Positions 9,581 through 20,300 of a stretch of DNA of 60,580 nt are shown here, piece after piece. Position numbers and translations under genes: made by a program. Location: NCBI GenBank assembly GCA_013375355.1, contig JABXJV010000137.1:1-60580 (forward strand), read 5' to 3'. The stretch comes from Candidatus Helarchaeota archaeon (GTDB lineage Archaea; Asgardarchaeota; Lokiarchaeia; Helarchaeales; JABXJV01). The notes beneath the pieces were generated by a model. It saw only the letters and a list, made by a program, of their open reading frames with translations, searched no databases and was not told the DNA's origin. Numbering within the stretch: position 1 is the first letter of the stretch; every line of letters starts with the position of its first letter.

Positions 9581-10732
9581 TTGAATTTAGAGATGGATCT
9601 GTTAGTAGAAAGAGACTATAACGAACTAAGAAATTTGTATGATAAATTTATGAAATATTTAAGTGTTAAAAAAGACCAAGATTACACTCCTGTCACTCTA
9701 GAATTTACGAAATATATTATTGCGAAATCAATCTCAGAAATGGGTTTTATTCTGGGTATTTATTCTGATAAAAAGCTAATCGGGACTATAGGAGCAAATT
9801 TAATCCCCGTAATGTTTCAAAATACTAAACTAATGAGCTGTACTATTACATTATTTGGCATTGATCCCGACTATCTCCCATTATCAAAAGATTCACAATT
9901 AAAGATTTATCAAGCTATTATTGAAAAAATAAAAGAGACTCAAACTGATTTTATCTGGGTAGTTTTCGACTCAGCTCTTAGTATTGGAGAACAAAGGGTT
10001 TTCAGAGATGACCTACAATTTGTAAAAGTTAATTCAAATGTAGAACCTTTAACAAAACTATTGGGAAGCTATGGCATCGAAATACTTAGGAAGAAGAGAG
10101 GTCTAAGTATTGTACTTGCACAATTAGCTAAGTTGATGGCAAAAATGCAAAAAATATCTCTCCCTGGTGGAAAAATTCGAGATCCAATTCCCGATGATTA
10201 TCCTCGAATTGTGGAATTATTAAATGCTTATTCAGAAATATTGGATTTGACACAAATTTGGACAATTGAATCGTTTAAAAAATACATAGAAATAAACTTA
10301 CAAGTAAATAATATTGATCATTCAGAATTGAAGAAAGAATATCCAGAAACTACATTTGGTTTTTTTATAAGAGTTTGGGAACGTGAAAATAAAATTATCG
10401 CCGCTCTCAGTTATCGTGTTATGGAAGTACAATTTAAAAAAGGTAAAGCACCATTATCTTATTGGGATTACCTTGCATTTTCTCAAGATTTAACCATGGA
10501 GGATAAAAAAGCCTTTATTGTTAATATGTATAACGAAGTATATCGTAAAGCAAGTACACTTACAGCTTTCTATCCTTATTATGAAACTAAAGCTCTAAAA
10601 AAATCTGGTTTCATGTCAAGCCAAATGAAAAATCCTATGTATATCTACCCTCTAACTGAAAATGGTAAAAAACTTCTTGAACTTAAAAAAATCTCAAAAT
10701 TTTATCTACCATTCATTGGGTTCCTTCTCTGA
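9581..10732 (+). CDS. Tandem GNAT-fold acyltransferase, N-myristoyltransferase-like layout
   Basis: The 383-residue protein shows two GNAT-like halves. The first has FILGIYSDKKLIGTIGANL as the usual GNAT strand pair. The second begins near residue 200 with IRDPIPDDYPRIVELLNAY and continues with FFIRVWERENKIIAALSYRV, a helix, and a closing ALKKSGFMSS strand. The length, the order and the second-half motif (R-x-x-x-x-D-x-P-x-V-x-x-L-L) recall eukaryotic N-myristoyltransferase, and the protein also ends in hydrophobic residues (GFLL). This is comparison from memory; tandem GNATs of other function, such as mycothiol-synthase-like enzymes, are equally possible. The start is TTG with GAGG seven bases upstream. 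It heads a same-strand group with the amidotransferase and membrane acyltransferase genes. Confidence 0.5.
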   Translation: MNLEMDLLVERDYNELRNLYDKFMKYLSVKKDQDYTPVTLEFTKYIIAKSISEMGFILGIYSDKKLIGTIGANLIPVMFQNTKLMSCTITLFGIDPDYLPLSKDSQLKIYQAIIEKIKETQTDFIWVVFDSALSIGEQRVFRDDLQFVKVNSNVEPLTKLLGSYGIEILRKKRGLSIVLAQLAKLMAKMQKISLPGGKIRDPIPDDYPRIVELLNAYSEILDLTQIWTIESFKKYIEINLQVNNIDHSELKKEYPETTFGFFIRVWERENKIIAALSYRVMEVQFKKGKAPLSYWDYLAFSQDLTMEDKKAFIVNMYNEVYRKASTLTAFYPYYETKALKKSGFMSSQMKNPMYIYPLTENGKKLLELKKISKFYLPFIGFLL

Positions 10733-10753
10733 ATCATTTGAGATGTTTTTGGA

Positions 10754-11500
10754 TTGTGTGAACTTTTAGCAGTTTCTTGTAATAAGAAAAATAGAATAAA
10801 AGACCTTTATCCCGACATATATTTAGAATTTAGGTCCCACTCTGTCGTCCATAAAGATGGTTGGGGAATTGCGTTCTACGAACCACGAACTTTTAATGTT
10901 ATAAAAGAAGCTAAACCCGCATTCCAAAGCAATCTATCTAAATTTATGGCTAAATATGTCAAAAGTCATTTAATAATAGCACATATTAGAAAAGCCTCCC
11001 GTGGAAAGGTAAACTTAAGGAATACACACCCTTTTCAACGTGAATTATTTGGAAAATCTTGGGTTTTTGCTCATAATGGGACAGTTTTTGAGCGACCCGA
11101 ACTTCGTAATTTTAAATTATTACATTATTTTCCCATTGGAACAACTGATTCAGAATTGGCTTTTTGTTATATCCTCGATAAATTGAAAGAAAAGGGTTAT
11201 GAGTTAACTTTTGAACAAAAAATCAAATCTATTACAGATTCAGTAAAATCTATCGATGTAGGTGCCTTTGGTTTTAATTTTTTAATGTCTGATTCGCAAA
11301 ATTTATATGTATATCGAGGGAGACGTGGTCCGATTCTTCATTATATAAATTTACTTAGCGAAGATTCAAATAAACTAATAATTATCTCGACAAAGAAACT
11401 TAGACGAATCGGTGTTAATAAATTATGGATTCGAATGAAGCGAGGTCAATTTCTAACCATTAAAGAGGGAAGTATTCTTCAAGATTTAAAATTAAAGTAA
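10754..11500 (+). CDS. Class II glutamine amidotransferase (YafJ/DUG3/EgtC-like)
   Basis: The 248-residue protein begins M-C-E-L-L-A; Cys2 would be the N-terminal nucleophile exposed after Met removal, which fixes the TTG start. Class II motifs follow: HKDGWGIAFY, IIAHIRKASRG, NTHPF and FAHNGTV. These are the hallmarks of stand-alone Ntn-type glutaminase domains of the YafJ/DUG3/EgtC group, which hydrolyse gamma-glutamyl amides. No synthase domain is attached, so the acceptor reaction is unknown. It lies 21 bases after the tandem-GNAT gene and 22 bases before the membrane acyltransferase, consistent with one transcript. Confidence 0.8.
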   Translation: MCELLAVSCNKKNRIKDLYPDIYLEFRSHSVVHKDGWGIAFYEPRTFNVIKEAKPAFQSNLSKFMAKYVKSHLIIAHIRKASRGKVNLRNTHPFQRELFGKSWVFAHNGTVFERPELRNFKLLHYFPIGTTDSELAFCYILDKLKEKGYELTFEQKIKSITDSVKSIDVGAFGFNFLMSDSQNLYVYRGRRGPILHYINLLSEDSNKLIIISTKKLRRIGVNKLWIRMKRGQFLTIKEGSILQDLKLK

Positions 11501-11522
11501 CTTAATTTCAAATTGGTGGTGA

Positions 11523-12677
11523 ATTCTGGAAAAAAGTAATTATATTAGGGTCCAATCAATCGATTTTACTCGTGGATTGGCAATTATTTTGATGATTTGG
11601 GCTCATCTTATGTGGTGGCTTGTTGATAGGCGTATAATTTACATTTATTTCGGTTTTGGAAGTCCAATTGATATTCAAATTTCTTATACTAGTATCCCCT
11701 TATTTCTACATCTACTTGCGAATTATTATCCAGTTCCAGTATTTTTTATATTAACTGGAATTTCTTTAATTCTTTCTATAGAAAATAAGAGATCGCTTGG
11801 TATTAATGATTTAAAAATTAGAAAATATGTTATAAAACGTACAATTATTATTTTGATAATCAGTTATTTTGTTTTTAATTTATTAATTAAGGGACCAGTC
11901 GGTTTATTCTATCACTCATTCGATATGCTTCATCTAATAGCTTTAGGAGGTCTAATCACTTATTTCTTATTAAAATTTTCAAAGAAAATCCGTCTAATAA
12001 TTGCTATCATCATTCTAATATTAAGTCCTTTCATTCAAGTTTTGTTTAATTACGAAGAAATACATTATCTCTATCCTGTTCAAGGTGGAATTTTAAGCAA
12101 TTTGATTTATTCTGGAGAATTTCCAATATTTCCTTGGCTATTTTTTGTAATTATAGGATCAATGATTGGTGAATTTATGAACGAAGCCTCAAAAAATGGA
12201 AATATTATTCCATTTTTAAAAAAAATTTCAATTTTAGGAATTATTTTCATCATTTTAGGAGCAACACTTCCTATATTTAATTATCCACCTTTCACTTCAT
12301 TTGAAAAATATCCTTGCACAATCCCCTACATTGTTTTTTTTACCGGAACAGTCCTAATTACCCTCTCAATAACTAATTATCTATTTGATTATAAAAAGGA
12401 AAAATTCGGTTTTAGCAGAGCTTTTATTCTATTTGGAAATTTTTCTTTAACAATCTTTATTGGACATTATTATGTAGGATATAGACTTACAAAAATTCTG
12501 GGAATTTATGAAAAATTTTCGTATAGTTCCGCAGGTATTTTAACTCTTAGTTTTTACCTCGTTTGTTGGGTATTTATAATAATTTGGGCAAATTATAATA
12601 ATTCTAAAATTTCTCTCGAATGGATTATGAAGAAAATTAGTTATAGACATTTTAAAGAGAAAGGAAAAGAAGAATAA
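11523..12677 (+). CDS. Multi-TM acyltransferase-like protein (DUF1624/acyltransferase-3 type), ATT or CTG start
   Basis: The first conventional start (TTG 11577) would begin inside the family's N-terminal motif. The upstream codons read V-Q-S-I-D-F-T-R-G-L-A-I-I-L-M-I-W-A-H, which matches the conserved 'R-x-x-S-I-D-x-x-R-G' first helix of DUF1624/acyltransferase-3 proteins. The frame closes upstream at TGA 11520-11522, leaving only ATT 11523 or CTG 11526 beside SD GGTGGTGA. The 384-residue protein has roughly ten membrane helices and a His in helix 1 expected for acyl transfer. Likely role: O- or N-acylation of a surface glycan or lipid using cytoplasmic acyl-CoA (inference). It is third in the 9581-12677 group. 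Confidence 0.65.
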   Translation: MLEKSNYIRVQSIDFTRGLAIILMIWAHLMWWLVDRRIIYIYFGFGSPIDIQISYTSIPLFLHLLANYYPVPVFFILTGISLILSIENKRSLGINDLKIRKYVIKRTIIILIISYFVFNLLIKGPVGLFYHSFDMLHLIALGGLITYFLLKFSKKIRLIIAIIILILSPFIQVLFNYEEIHYLYPVQGGILSNLIYSGEFPIFPWLFFVIIGSMIGEFMNEASKNGNIIPFLKKISILGIIFIILGATLPIFNYPPFTSFEKYPCTIPYIVFFTGTVLITLSITNYLFDYKKEKFGFSRAFILFGNFSLTIFIGHYYVGYRLTKILGIYEKFSYSSAGILTLSFYLVCWVFIIIWANYNNSKISLEWIMKKISYRHFKEKGKEE

Positions 12678-12682
12678 ATCTT

Positions 12683-14230
12683 TCAATTATCTTTTTTTGC
12701 TTTCATATATTCAATTAGTACGTCTTTTTTCCTAATCTCCAGTTCAACAAAATCCCATGGTAAATTGAAATCTAATTTATAAGTTTTAGGAGTAAAATCG
12801 GAATCTCTTAATACTTTATTCCAAGCCCCTAACCCGCCACCTAATTTAGCCGCCATAGATATTATATCTCCAAATTCTGTATCCCCCAAAGATAGGTAAG
12901 TTTGAATTTTAGCCCATCGAGGGTCTAAAAAGTTTGTTTTAACTTTTATAATTTTCTTTAATTTTTTTATTTTATTTCTTAAGATATCTAAATCGATAGT
13001 CGTTTCCCATTGAAATGGTGTATGTGGTTTGGGAATGAAACTATTTATGCTCAATTTTAAGTTAGAACCTCTAAAACCTACTTGAATTACTTTTTGAACT
13101 AAATCTCCAATTGCTTTTACATCATCTGAAGTCTCTGTAGGTAAATTTAACATAAAATATAATTTCAAGTTCATAATTCTATTTTGTTTAACACTATTTA
13201 TGGCTGTAAGAACATTATTAATTGAAAAACCTTTACGTATTACTTTCAATAATCTTTCTGTACCAACTTCTGGAGCTAATGTTAATGAATTCTGGTTTCC
13301 TTTCTTTAATGCTTGAAGTAAGTCATCGGTAATACAATCTACTCTTAAAGAAGGAAGTGATAACTCTAAACCATTATTCACTATATACCAACAAATATCT
13401 TCTAAACTAGGATGATCAGATAATCCAGATCCGATTAATGATACTTTTTTTAATTGGGTACTTTCAATACCATCCGAAATTATCTGTTGAATTTGTTTAT
13501 ATGAACGAAACCTGAAAGGTCGTCCTTGATAACCTATTAAACAAAATCTGCATCCTCTATTACATCCTCTAGAAATTTCTAATAAAAATGATTTTCCAAG
13601 ACTAGGAAAAAAAGGACTTTTGGGTTCAACTTTTGGCACAATTTGACTAATTGGATGGGGACAATTATCTAGATTATATTCACAAATTTTTTTAACTTTG
13701 CCATTAACATATTCAGGGATATAAAATCCTCTAAAATTTGCACATTGCTCCAAAAAATCTTGTTTTTCTTTTGCATTATTGTAAGCATCTACAATTTTTT
13801 TTGCAATTGGCTCAAAATCTCCAATTACGAATAAATCAATAAATGAACTTAAAGGTAATGGATTGGCTGATAATGGTCCTCCTGCTATTATTATTGGATG
13901 TGTTGAATTTCGTTCTTTTGAATAAATGGGAATATTAGATTTTAGAAGAATTTTGAGTAAATTGGTGTAATTTATTTCGTAATGTAAAGAAAATGCTATG
14001 AAATCAAATTTTTCCAAAGGTTGATTAGATTCTAATGAATAAGGAGTTGAATTATCAATTGGTAGGAATACACGTTCACAGGATACATCTTTATAAGAAT
14101 TTAAAATGTTATAAATTGTATGCATAGCTAAAGAACTCATTCCCACTCTATAAATTGAAGGAATACATAAGGCAAATTTAATTTTATTTCTTAAATCTTT
14201 TCTAATCGAATTAAATTCTAAAATTTTCAT
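12683..14230 (-). CDS. B12-binding-type radical SAM protein
   Basis: The 515-residue protein has an N-terminal cobalamin-binding-like Rossmann region (about residues 15-160, including IAGGPLSANPLPLSSFIDLF and VIGDFEP). A radical SAM core follows, with the CxxxCxxC cluster motif RGCNRGCRFCLIG at residues 223-230 and EVGTERLLKVIRKG further on. It resembles uncharacterised archaeal/bacterial proteins of the TIGR03960-like group that lack a known substrate. The start is an ATG on the minus strand. It is convergent with the acyltransferase gene, with only five bases between their stops, and divergent from the giant surface protein. The reaction cannot be assigned. Confidence 0.75.
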   Translation of the reverse strand: MKILEFNSIRKDLRNKIKFALCIPSIYRVGMSSLAMHTIYNILNSYKDVSCERVFLPIDNSTPYSLESNQPLEKFDFIAFSLHYEINYTNLLKILLKSNIPIYSKERNSTHPIIIAGGPLSANPLPLSSFIDLFVIGDFEPIAKKIVDAYNNAKEKQDFLEQCANFRGFYIPEYVNGKVKKICEYNLDNCPHPISQIVPKVEPKSPFFPSLGKSFLLEISRGCNRGCRFCLIGYQGRPFRFRSYKQIQQIISDGIESTQLKKVSLIGSGLSDHPSLEDICWYIVNNGLELSLPSLRVDCITDDLLQALKKGNQNSLTLAPEVGTERLLKVIRKGFSINNVLTAINSVKQNRIMNLKLYFMLNLPTETSDDVKAIGDLVQKVIQVGFRGSNLKLSINSFIPKPHTPFQWETTIDLDILRNKIKKLKKIIKVKTNFLDPRWAKIQTYLSLGDTEFGDIISMAAKLGGGLGAWNKVLRDSDFTPKTYKLDFNLPWDFVELEIRKKDVLIEYMKAKKDN

Positions 14231-14376
14231 TAATTTTACTCCAAATTAGGATAGGATCGTATCAAATTCTATAAATTATTAATTAAAATTAGAATATCGT
14301 AAAGTTGAAATTCTATTGATAGTTTCTGATATTACTAAGATTAAAATCTAATTAATATTTATAATAGTTAGCTAAT

Positions 14377-14386
14377 GGACATGTCC
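14377..14386. promoter_or_regulatory. Perfect 10-bp palindrome upstream of the giant surface gene
   Basis: GGACATGTCC is a perfect, GC-rich palindrome in a very AT-rich intergenic region, 13 bases before the ATG at 14400 and downstream of a TATA-like TTTATAAT. It could be an operator or chance; only one copy is seen here. Confidence 0.25.
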
Positions 14387-14399
14387 TTGACTGATTTTT

Positions 14400-17300
14400 A
14401 TGAAGGGTAGTATTAATTTTAAAAAAATGTGCTTTTCAAGGAAAAAAGCTACATTAATTATAATCATGTTTTTAATAATATCTAATTTTATTATTCCGAT
14501 TGTTCTAGATTCGAGCAATAATTCAGATTTTACTACCCAAGACTTTTTTAATCTTGATATTTTTAATGCACCTAACAAAAAGGACCCAATTACAAACCCA
14601 AATATACCTTTGAAAACTCTAAGTAATGGGGAGTTTATGGGGTATGGAAATAATAGATCCGTTATAGCATATTTTGATAGTTATGGAAGCACTAATGGTA
14701 ATAGCACCAATTTAGAAATAGACACAAATGGATGGGATATGAAGTCTTTAAACTTTACAATTGATCAACTTAGGGCACATAATCATACTAAAGTGCTTGA
14801 AGATCAAGTAGGTGCTTATTCTGTCGTCATTTCATCATCGATCCTTTATTTAATGTCATTCAATATTTCAGACGATGCAAATTTAACAGAAGTAAATTTT
14901 TATTTAACGAGTAATGCTGATAATGCTACTATATTAATATACAATTCTAACACCAGCGCAAAACCAAATAATCTATATAAAAAAATAGAAGTAGGTGGTT
15001 ATAATGTTGGAGCTGGTGCATGGGTTAATTACTCACTTTCCGAAAATAATTCCTTAAAAATAAGTGAAACAAATAATCAAACATTCTTTATCGGAATAAA
15101 TCGAACAGGTTTGCCTATTAAAAATTGGTGGGGAAATATTGATGGCGTTGATGGAGGCAAAATTTATTTTTCTAATGGGTTAACCTGGCAAGAAGATCCA
15201 GGTAGAGATTTGACATTAAAACTAAAATTTATTCCTTTAAATGAAACCCCAAACCCATCTGATATCAATTTAAAGATAAATGGACAAAATGTTTTAAATA
15301 ATTTTACATGGAAAAATTCCTCACGGTTTAATGCAACGGGTTCTAATATTATTTTTGATATTGATTCCACATGGGGCAATATAACTTATAGAGCTAATTG
15401 GACCGCAACTTTAATCCAAAATTTAAATGGAATTGCAAATTTCTCTGCAAATTCGACCAATAATATAGTTAACTGGAATGTGTCCATTTCAAATTTAGAT
15501 TTTGGAGCGATATCTTCAAATAAACAAATTAATGTAAGCTTACCCATAAGTTGGAATATTAGCGCAGTATTCAGTGATTCGACTCCGTATGGAAATTTTG
15601 ATAATGTAACAGAAGATAATCTTAAAATATTGAGGATATTTGACCCACCAAATTCGAGCTGGAATATTGGTGCAGAATCTCAAAATTATATTACTTCAAT
15701 AAAATTATATAAAGGGTCCAATGAAGTAAATACTTCGATAATTTTTGAAGAAATTAAGGTTAATGGCACATTAAAAAATGTATATTATAATGATACATCA
15801 AACTTAACTATAATTCTAAGTGGAGTAGAGAAGAATACAACTGTTTTCACCCCTAATGGGAATATATCAATCGATGTGGCCCTTAATGACAGTTTTGGTA
15901 TTATCACAAACGGGAATTACACCTTTAGATTGACATTCAGTAATGGAACCGAGGTGGGCTTTAATAAAACTTATTTAAATATCTTAAATAAAACTTATCT
16001 AACCGATATCTCACCAGAAGCTCAAAGAACAATATATTATTCCGGTGCACTATTAAATATTACAATGAATTTCACGATGGCATATTGGAACGGCTTAAAT
16101 TTTACTCAGCAACCAATTGATAATCTGAGTGGTGGTAATGTAACTTATAATTTGCCAGAAATCACAGGAAATAGTTGGATCCCACTAGTTTATAATCCAA
16201 CATCTAAGGTTTGGACTATCACAATTTTACTGAACATTGATATTGGAAAATACGAAGTTTATGTAAATGCCTCAAAAGACGGTGCTGAGTACCAATCTAC
16301 CTCTAGGAATATAGAAATAATTTATTTCAACGGGACAATTAAAGGAAAAGGTGACCCACGTCCAATTATAATTCAAGGTTACGAAAATGGTACAAATTTA
16401 TTTGGGGATGAATCTGAAATTCAATTACCCGTCCATGGGCATAATTTAACCTATGCAAATTTTACAATATTTAATATTTCATCAATTAACAAAAAAATAC
16501 TTCAAAATTATGATTTATACGGTTATTACAACATAACAGATAAGACATATGCGATGAAATTTAATATTAGCGCAACATCATACCTTACAAAAGTTGGATT
16601 TCAACTCTATATTGATCATTTTTCATCGTCACAATGGACGAATTTGAATGTTTATTTATGGAATGCTACTTGGAATGGTTCTCGTATTGAACCGGATAAA
16701 ATTATTTGGAATGATTTAAATAATCCTTCTCTCATTGGTCCCATTAATCAAAGAAAATTTGAACTAAATGTTCCTAACTTATATTTAGATACTTCTCTAA
16801 CCGATAATAATTCTTATTTTCTTTCTGTTAATGGTACAGCGGTAGGACCTCCTAACTTATCACCTTTCTGGCTTTATACTAATGATTCAATAGATGGTAA
16901 TGATATGGGTGAGGCTTATGACTTTACTGGAGGAATTTGGACCCTTCTTGATAAAGATTTTTGGGTGAATGTGACTATAAATACATACAAAAATGCTTCT
17001 CAACTTTCTTTGAATATTTCTAATATACCTGTTTCTGATAATCCAACATTAAAATATTCTGGATTCTGGGAGTCCAGCAATACATATCTTGCTGATTTAT
17101 CTGGTAATGTAAGCCTCTCTGTCCAAGCAAATGAAAGTGTTATTAGTTATATCATCAATTATACAATCATATACGAGAATAATTCCGTCGATTCATTAAC
17201 TAAATATACTTTTAATATTACTGAAAGTGTAATTAAATGGAATGTTAGCTTTATTGCTACTTTGCCAGATATCGCATTCAATGGATCTATCAATATTACT

Positions 17301-20300
17301 TATCCTAAATCATGGAATGTTTCTTTAATCTATACTCCTAATAAATCGAATTATAGCAACACAGAAATACAAAATTTAGGTAATTTGAAATTACTCTTGA
17401 TTAAAAATATTAGTTCTTCATATAATGGCACCTGGAATATAATTTTTTATAGTAATAAATTTACCAGCAATATTTGGATTTGGAATAATACAGGTGGAGG
17501 CTATCAGCAAGTCAATAACGCATATATAACTAATACTATTAAAATTAACGCTACAGTTACAAATGCTATAAATGGCTGGGGAAACATTTCTGTATTCAAT
17601 TCAAAAGATACTTTAATTAATTTAATATCTTTAGCTGCCCCAACACAAAATAGTGATTATGATTTTCCAGACTTAACATTAATGGATAACTTAACGACTG
17701 ATGGAAATAGTACGGTCTTATTCTTATGGAATAATGGAACCGAAGTATCAGGGGAAATAGCATTTCTTTATGTCCGAAATGTGAGTTCTCTTGTTGTAAT
17801 TTCACCAGAATTCCCAGAATTACAAGGAGACTTAATTGAAGGAATCAAAGGTGGCACTTTCAATTTGACTGTATATTTTAACATGTCTTATTGGGATAAT
17901 GGATGGACATCTATAGCTATAAATGATTCACCCTCAACCACAGTTTCTTATCAAACAAACAGCTTGGATATTGCCAATCCAATATCTGGAAATCTCACAT
18001 TCATTGGTAACGGAACATGGACAAAGATCTTCAATTTTCCTACTATAAATGCTTCTTATTACCTCTTTATTAATGCAAGTAGTGAAGATATTCGCCCAAG
18101 CAACAGAAATTTTACTTTAATTGTATCAAATAGTTCAAATTTAGAATTAACTCTTCCATTGCAGTCAGTATTTTGGGGTGAAAATGTAACATTCTCTCTT
18201 AATTATACTGATCAAATTAGTGGCTCCCCAATTATTGGTGCAAATGTAACTAAAGTCAATTACACCATAGCTAGTTTATCTCAATCTGGGATTTTAATAG
18301 AAAATAGTAATTATATAACAACTTCACAAAACGGAATTTATAACATTACAATCATTTCCAGGACACTTTCAAATTATACTTATAATATAACGTTCAAACT
18401 TAATGTAATCGGATTTCAAACTAAATCTCAAACTGGAACTTTATTTGTAAACAACCGAACAACAACATTAACGCTCGTGGTAGCACCAACACCCATTTTT
18501 CTAGGTGATAATGTTAGTGTTATGATATTCTATGAGGATACAATCAACAATTCTGGAATTACAGAAGCTATAATTAAGACAAATGCTTCTGCATTACTCG
18601 ATTTCACGGTGATCCCAGTAGCTGGTGAGCCTGGGAATTATAGTATAACTATGAATTCTAGCAATTTCAATAATATAGGCACTTATTTAATAGAGTTTAA
18701 TGCGTCTAAAAATCTCTATGATATTGCGTATCTAAATGTTTTTGTTCAAGTTTCTTGGTTTTATACAAACTTAACTCCAATTTCTGGAGTTAATGGCACA
18801 ATATATGATTGGAATATCAGTGTTATGTTGAATTCTTCTCAAAAAATTCAAGTTAAGTACTTAAATTTATGGGATAATAGCCTTGTTGAGGATGCTTTGA
18901 TCGATGCTTATTTTGAAGGCCAACTTTTATCTACTTCACAGCTAGGAAATGGAAACTATTCGATTACTTTAGATACATCAATAATTTCAAATCCTGACAT
19001 CAATGAGAATTATACATTAAATGTAACCATGTATAAAACTGGATATGAGGCACAAACGATCAATATCACTGTTAAATTTTTCCCATTAACAACAATTTTA
19101 ACCCCAATTCGAGATTATATTAATGCATCTCATAATGAAGTAATTTCTATTGATGTAGTTCTAACTAATATTAATCTGGAAAATATAGGACCTAGTTTTG
19201 GGATAATTACTTATAATATTACTAATTCTAGTGGAGGATATTATAAAAATGGAACTTTAAATTATCAATTGGGATATTATACTGGTTCAGTTCAGCTCTT
19301 ATCAACCGATTTGGCAAATGGGTCTTATGATATTATTGTCAATTTTAGTTCCAGTTTTAATTTCTATTTGAATTCATCATGTACTATAGCATTAAATTTC
19401 TCTATATCGACACCCATTATCCAAACAGTTATCGAATTCGTAAATCTACCATCAAAGGTAAATGAGTCCACTTATATTGATATAATTATGAATCTAACAA
19501 ATGCACAAAAAACCGAGACAATACCCAGCGGATCAGTCGAAATTACAATAATAGCTTCATTTGAGGATGGTTCAACACAAACCAATATTACTAATAAACT
19601 AACAGATCTCTCAGGAGTTATTAATATATCTTATTTTGTCCCATCAGAATCAATTTCAGTATATATCTCTGCTAACTATTATGGTTCATCTCAATATGAA
19701 CAATCTTCAAATTCAAGTAGTATATTAGTTATTCGCCAGAGAATTGATTTAGAACTTCTTTTATTACCTCCATTATTTGTTCCTGAAGGTTTGCCATTAC
19801 TTATCACTGGTAAAATAGAAACTGAAAATGGCACTGTACCAATCGGGACAATTGTTATGAGCATATCTGTAGCTTTATCAATAGCTACAATGCCAATTAT
19901 ACATACATTTAGCATAAATTTTACTCCATCTTCTAAAGGAATATTTATATATATAATACCTATTCCTGAAAATATTTTTTCCGTATCAGTTTCAGCAACC
20001 TACTATGGGACAAGAGGCTATAAAGTCGAAGCCTCTCCAAGAGCTGTCGCTATATTAAACGAACTAGAATATTTTATCCGTGAGAATTTCTATTTACTTT
20101 TAATTAGTTCCTTAATAATTGCTATAGTTATTATTGGGATAATAACTTATTTTAAGGCAATTAGACCCAAAACTGAAACTTTAACTACTAAAAAGAAGAG
20201 ACTTATGACTCAAAGAATAGAAACTACTAAAGAATTGGTTAAGATAACCAAAGAGTTAGATAAGTTGCGGGGCGAAACCTTGGCACAAGCACAAAAAGCA

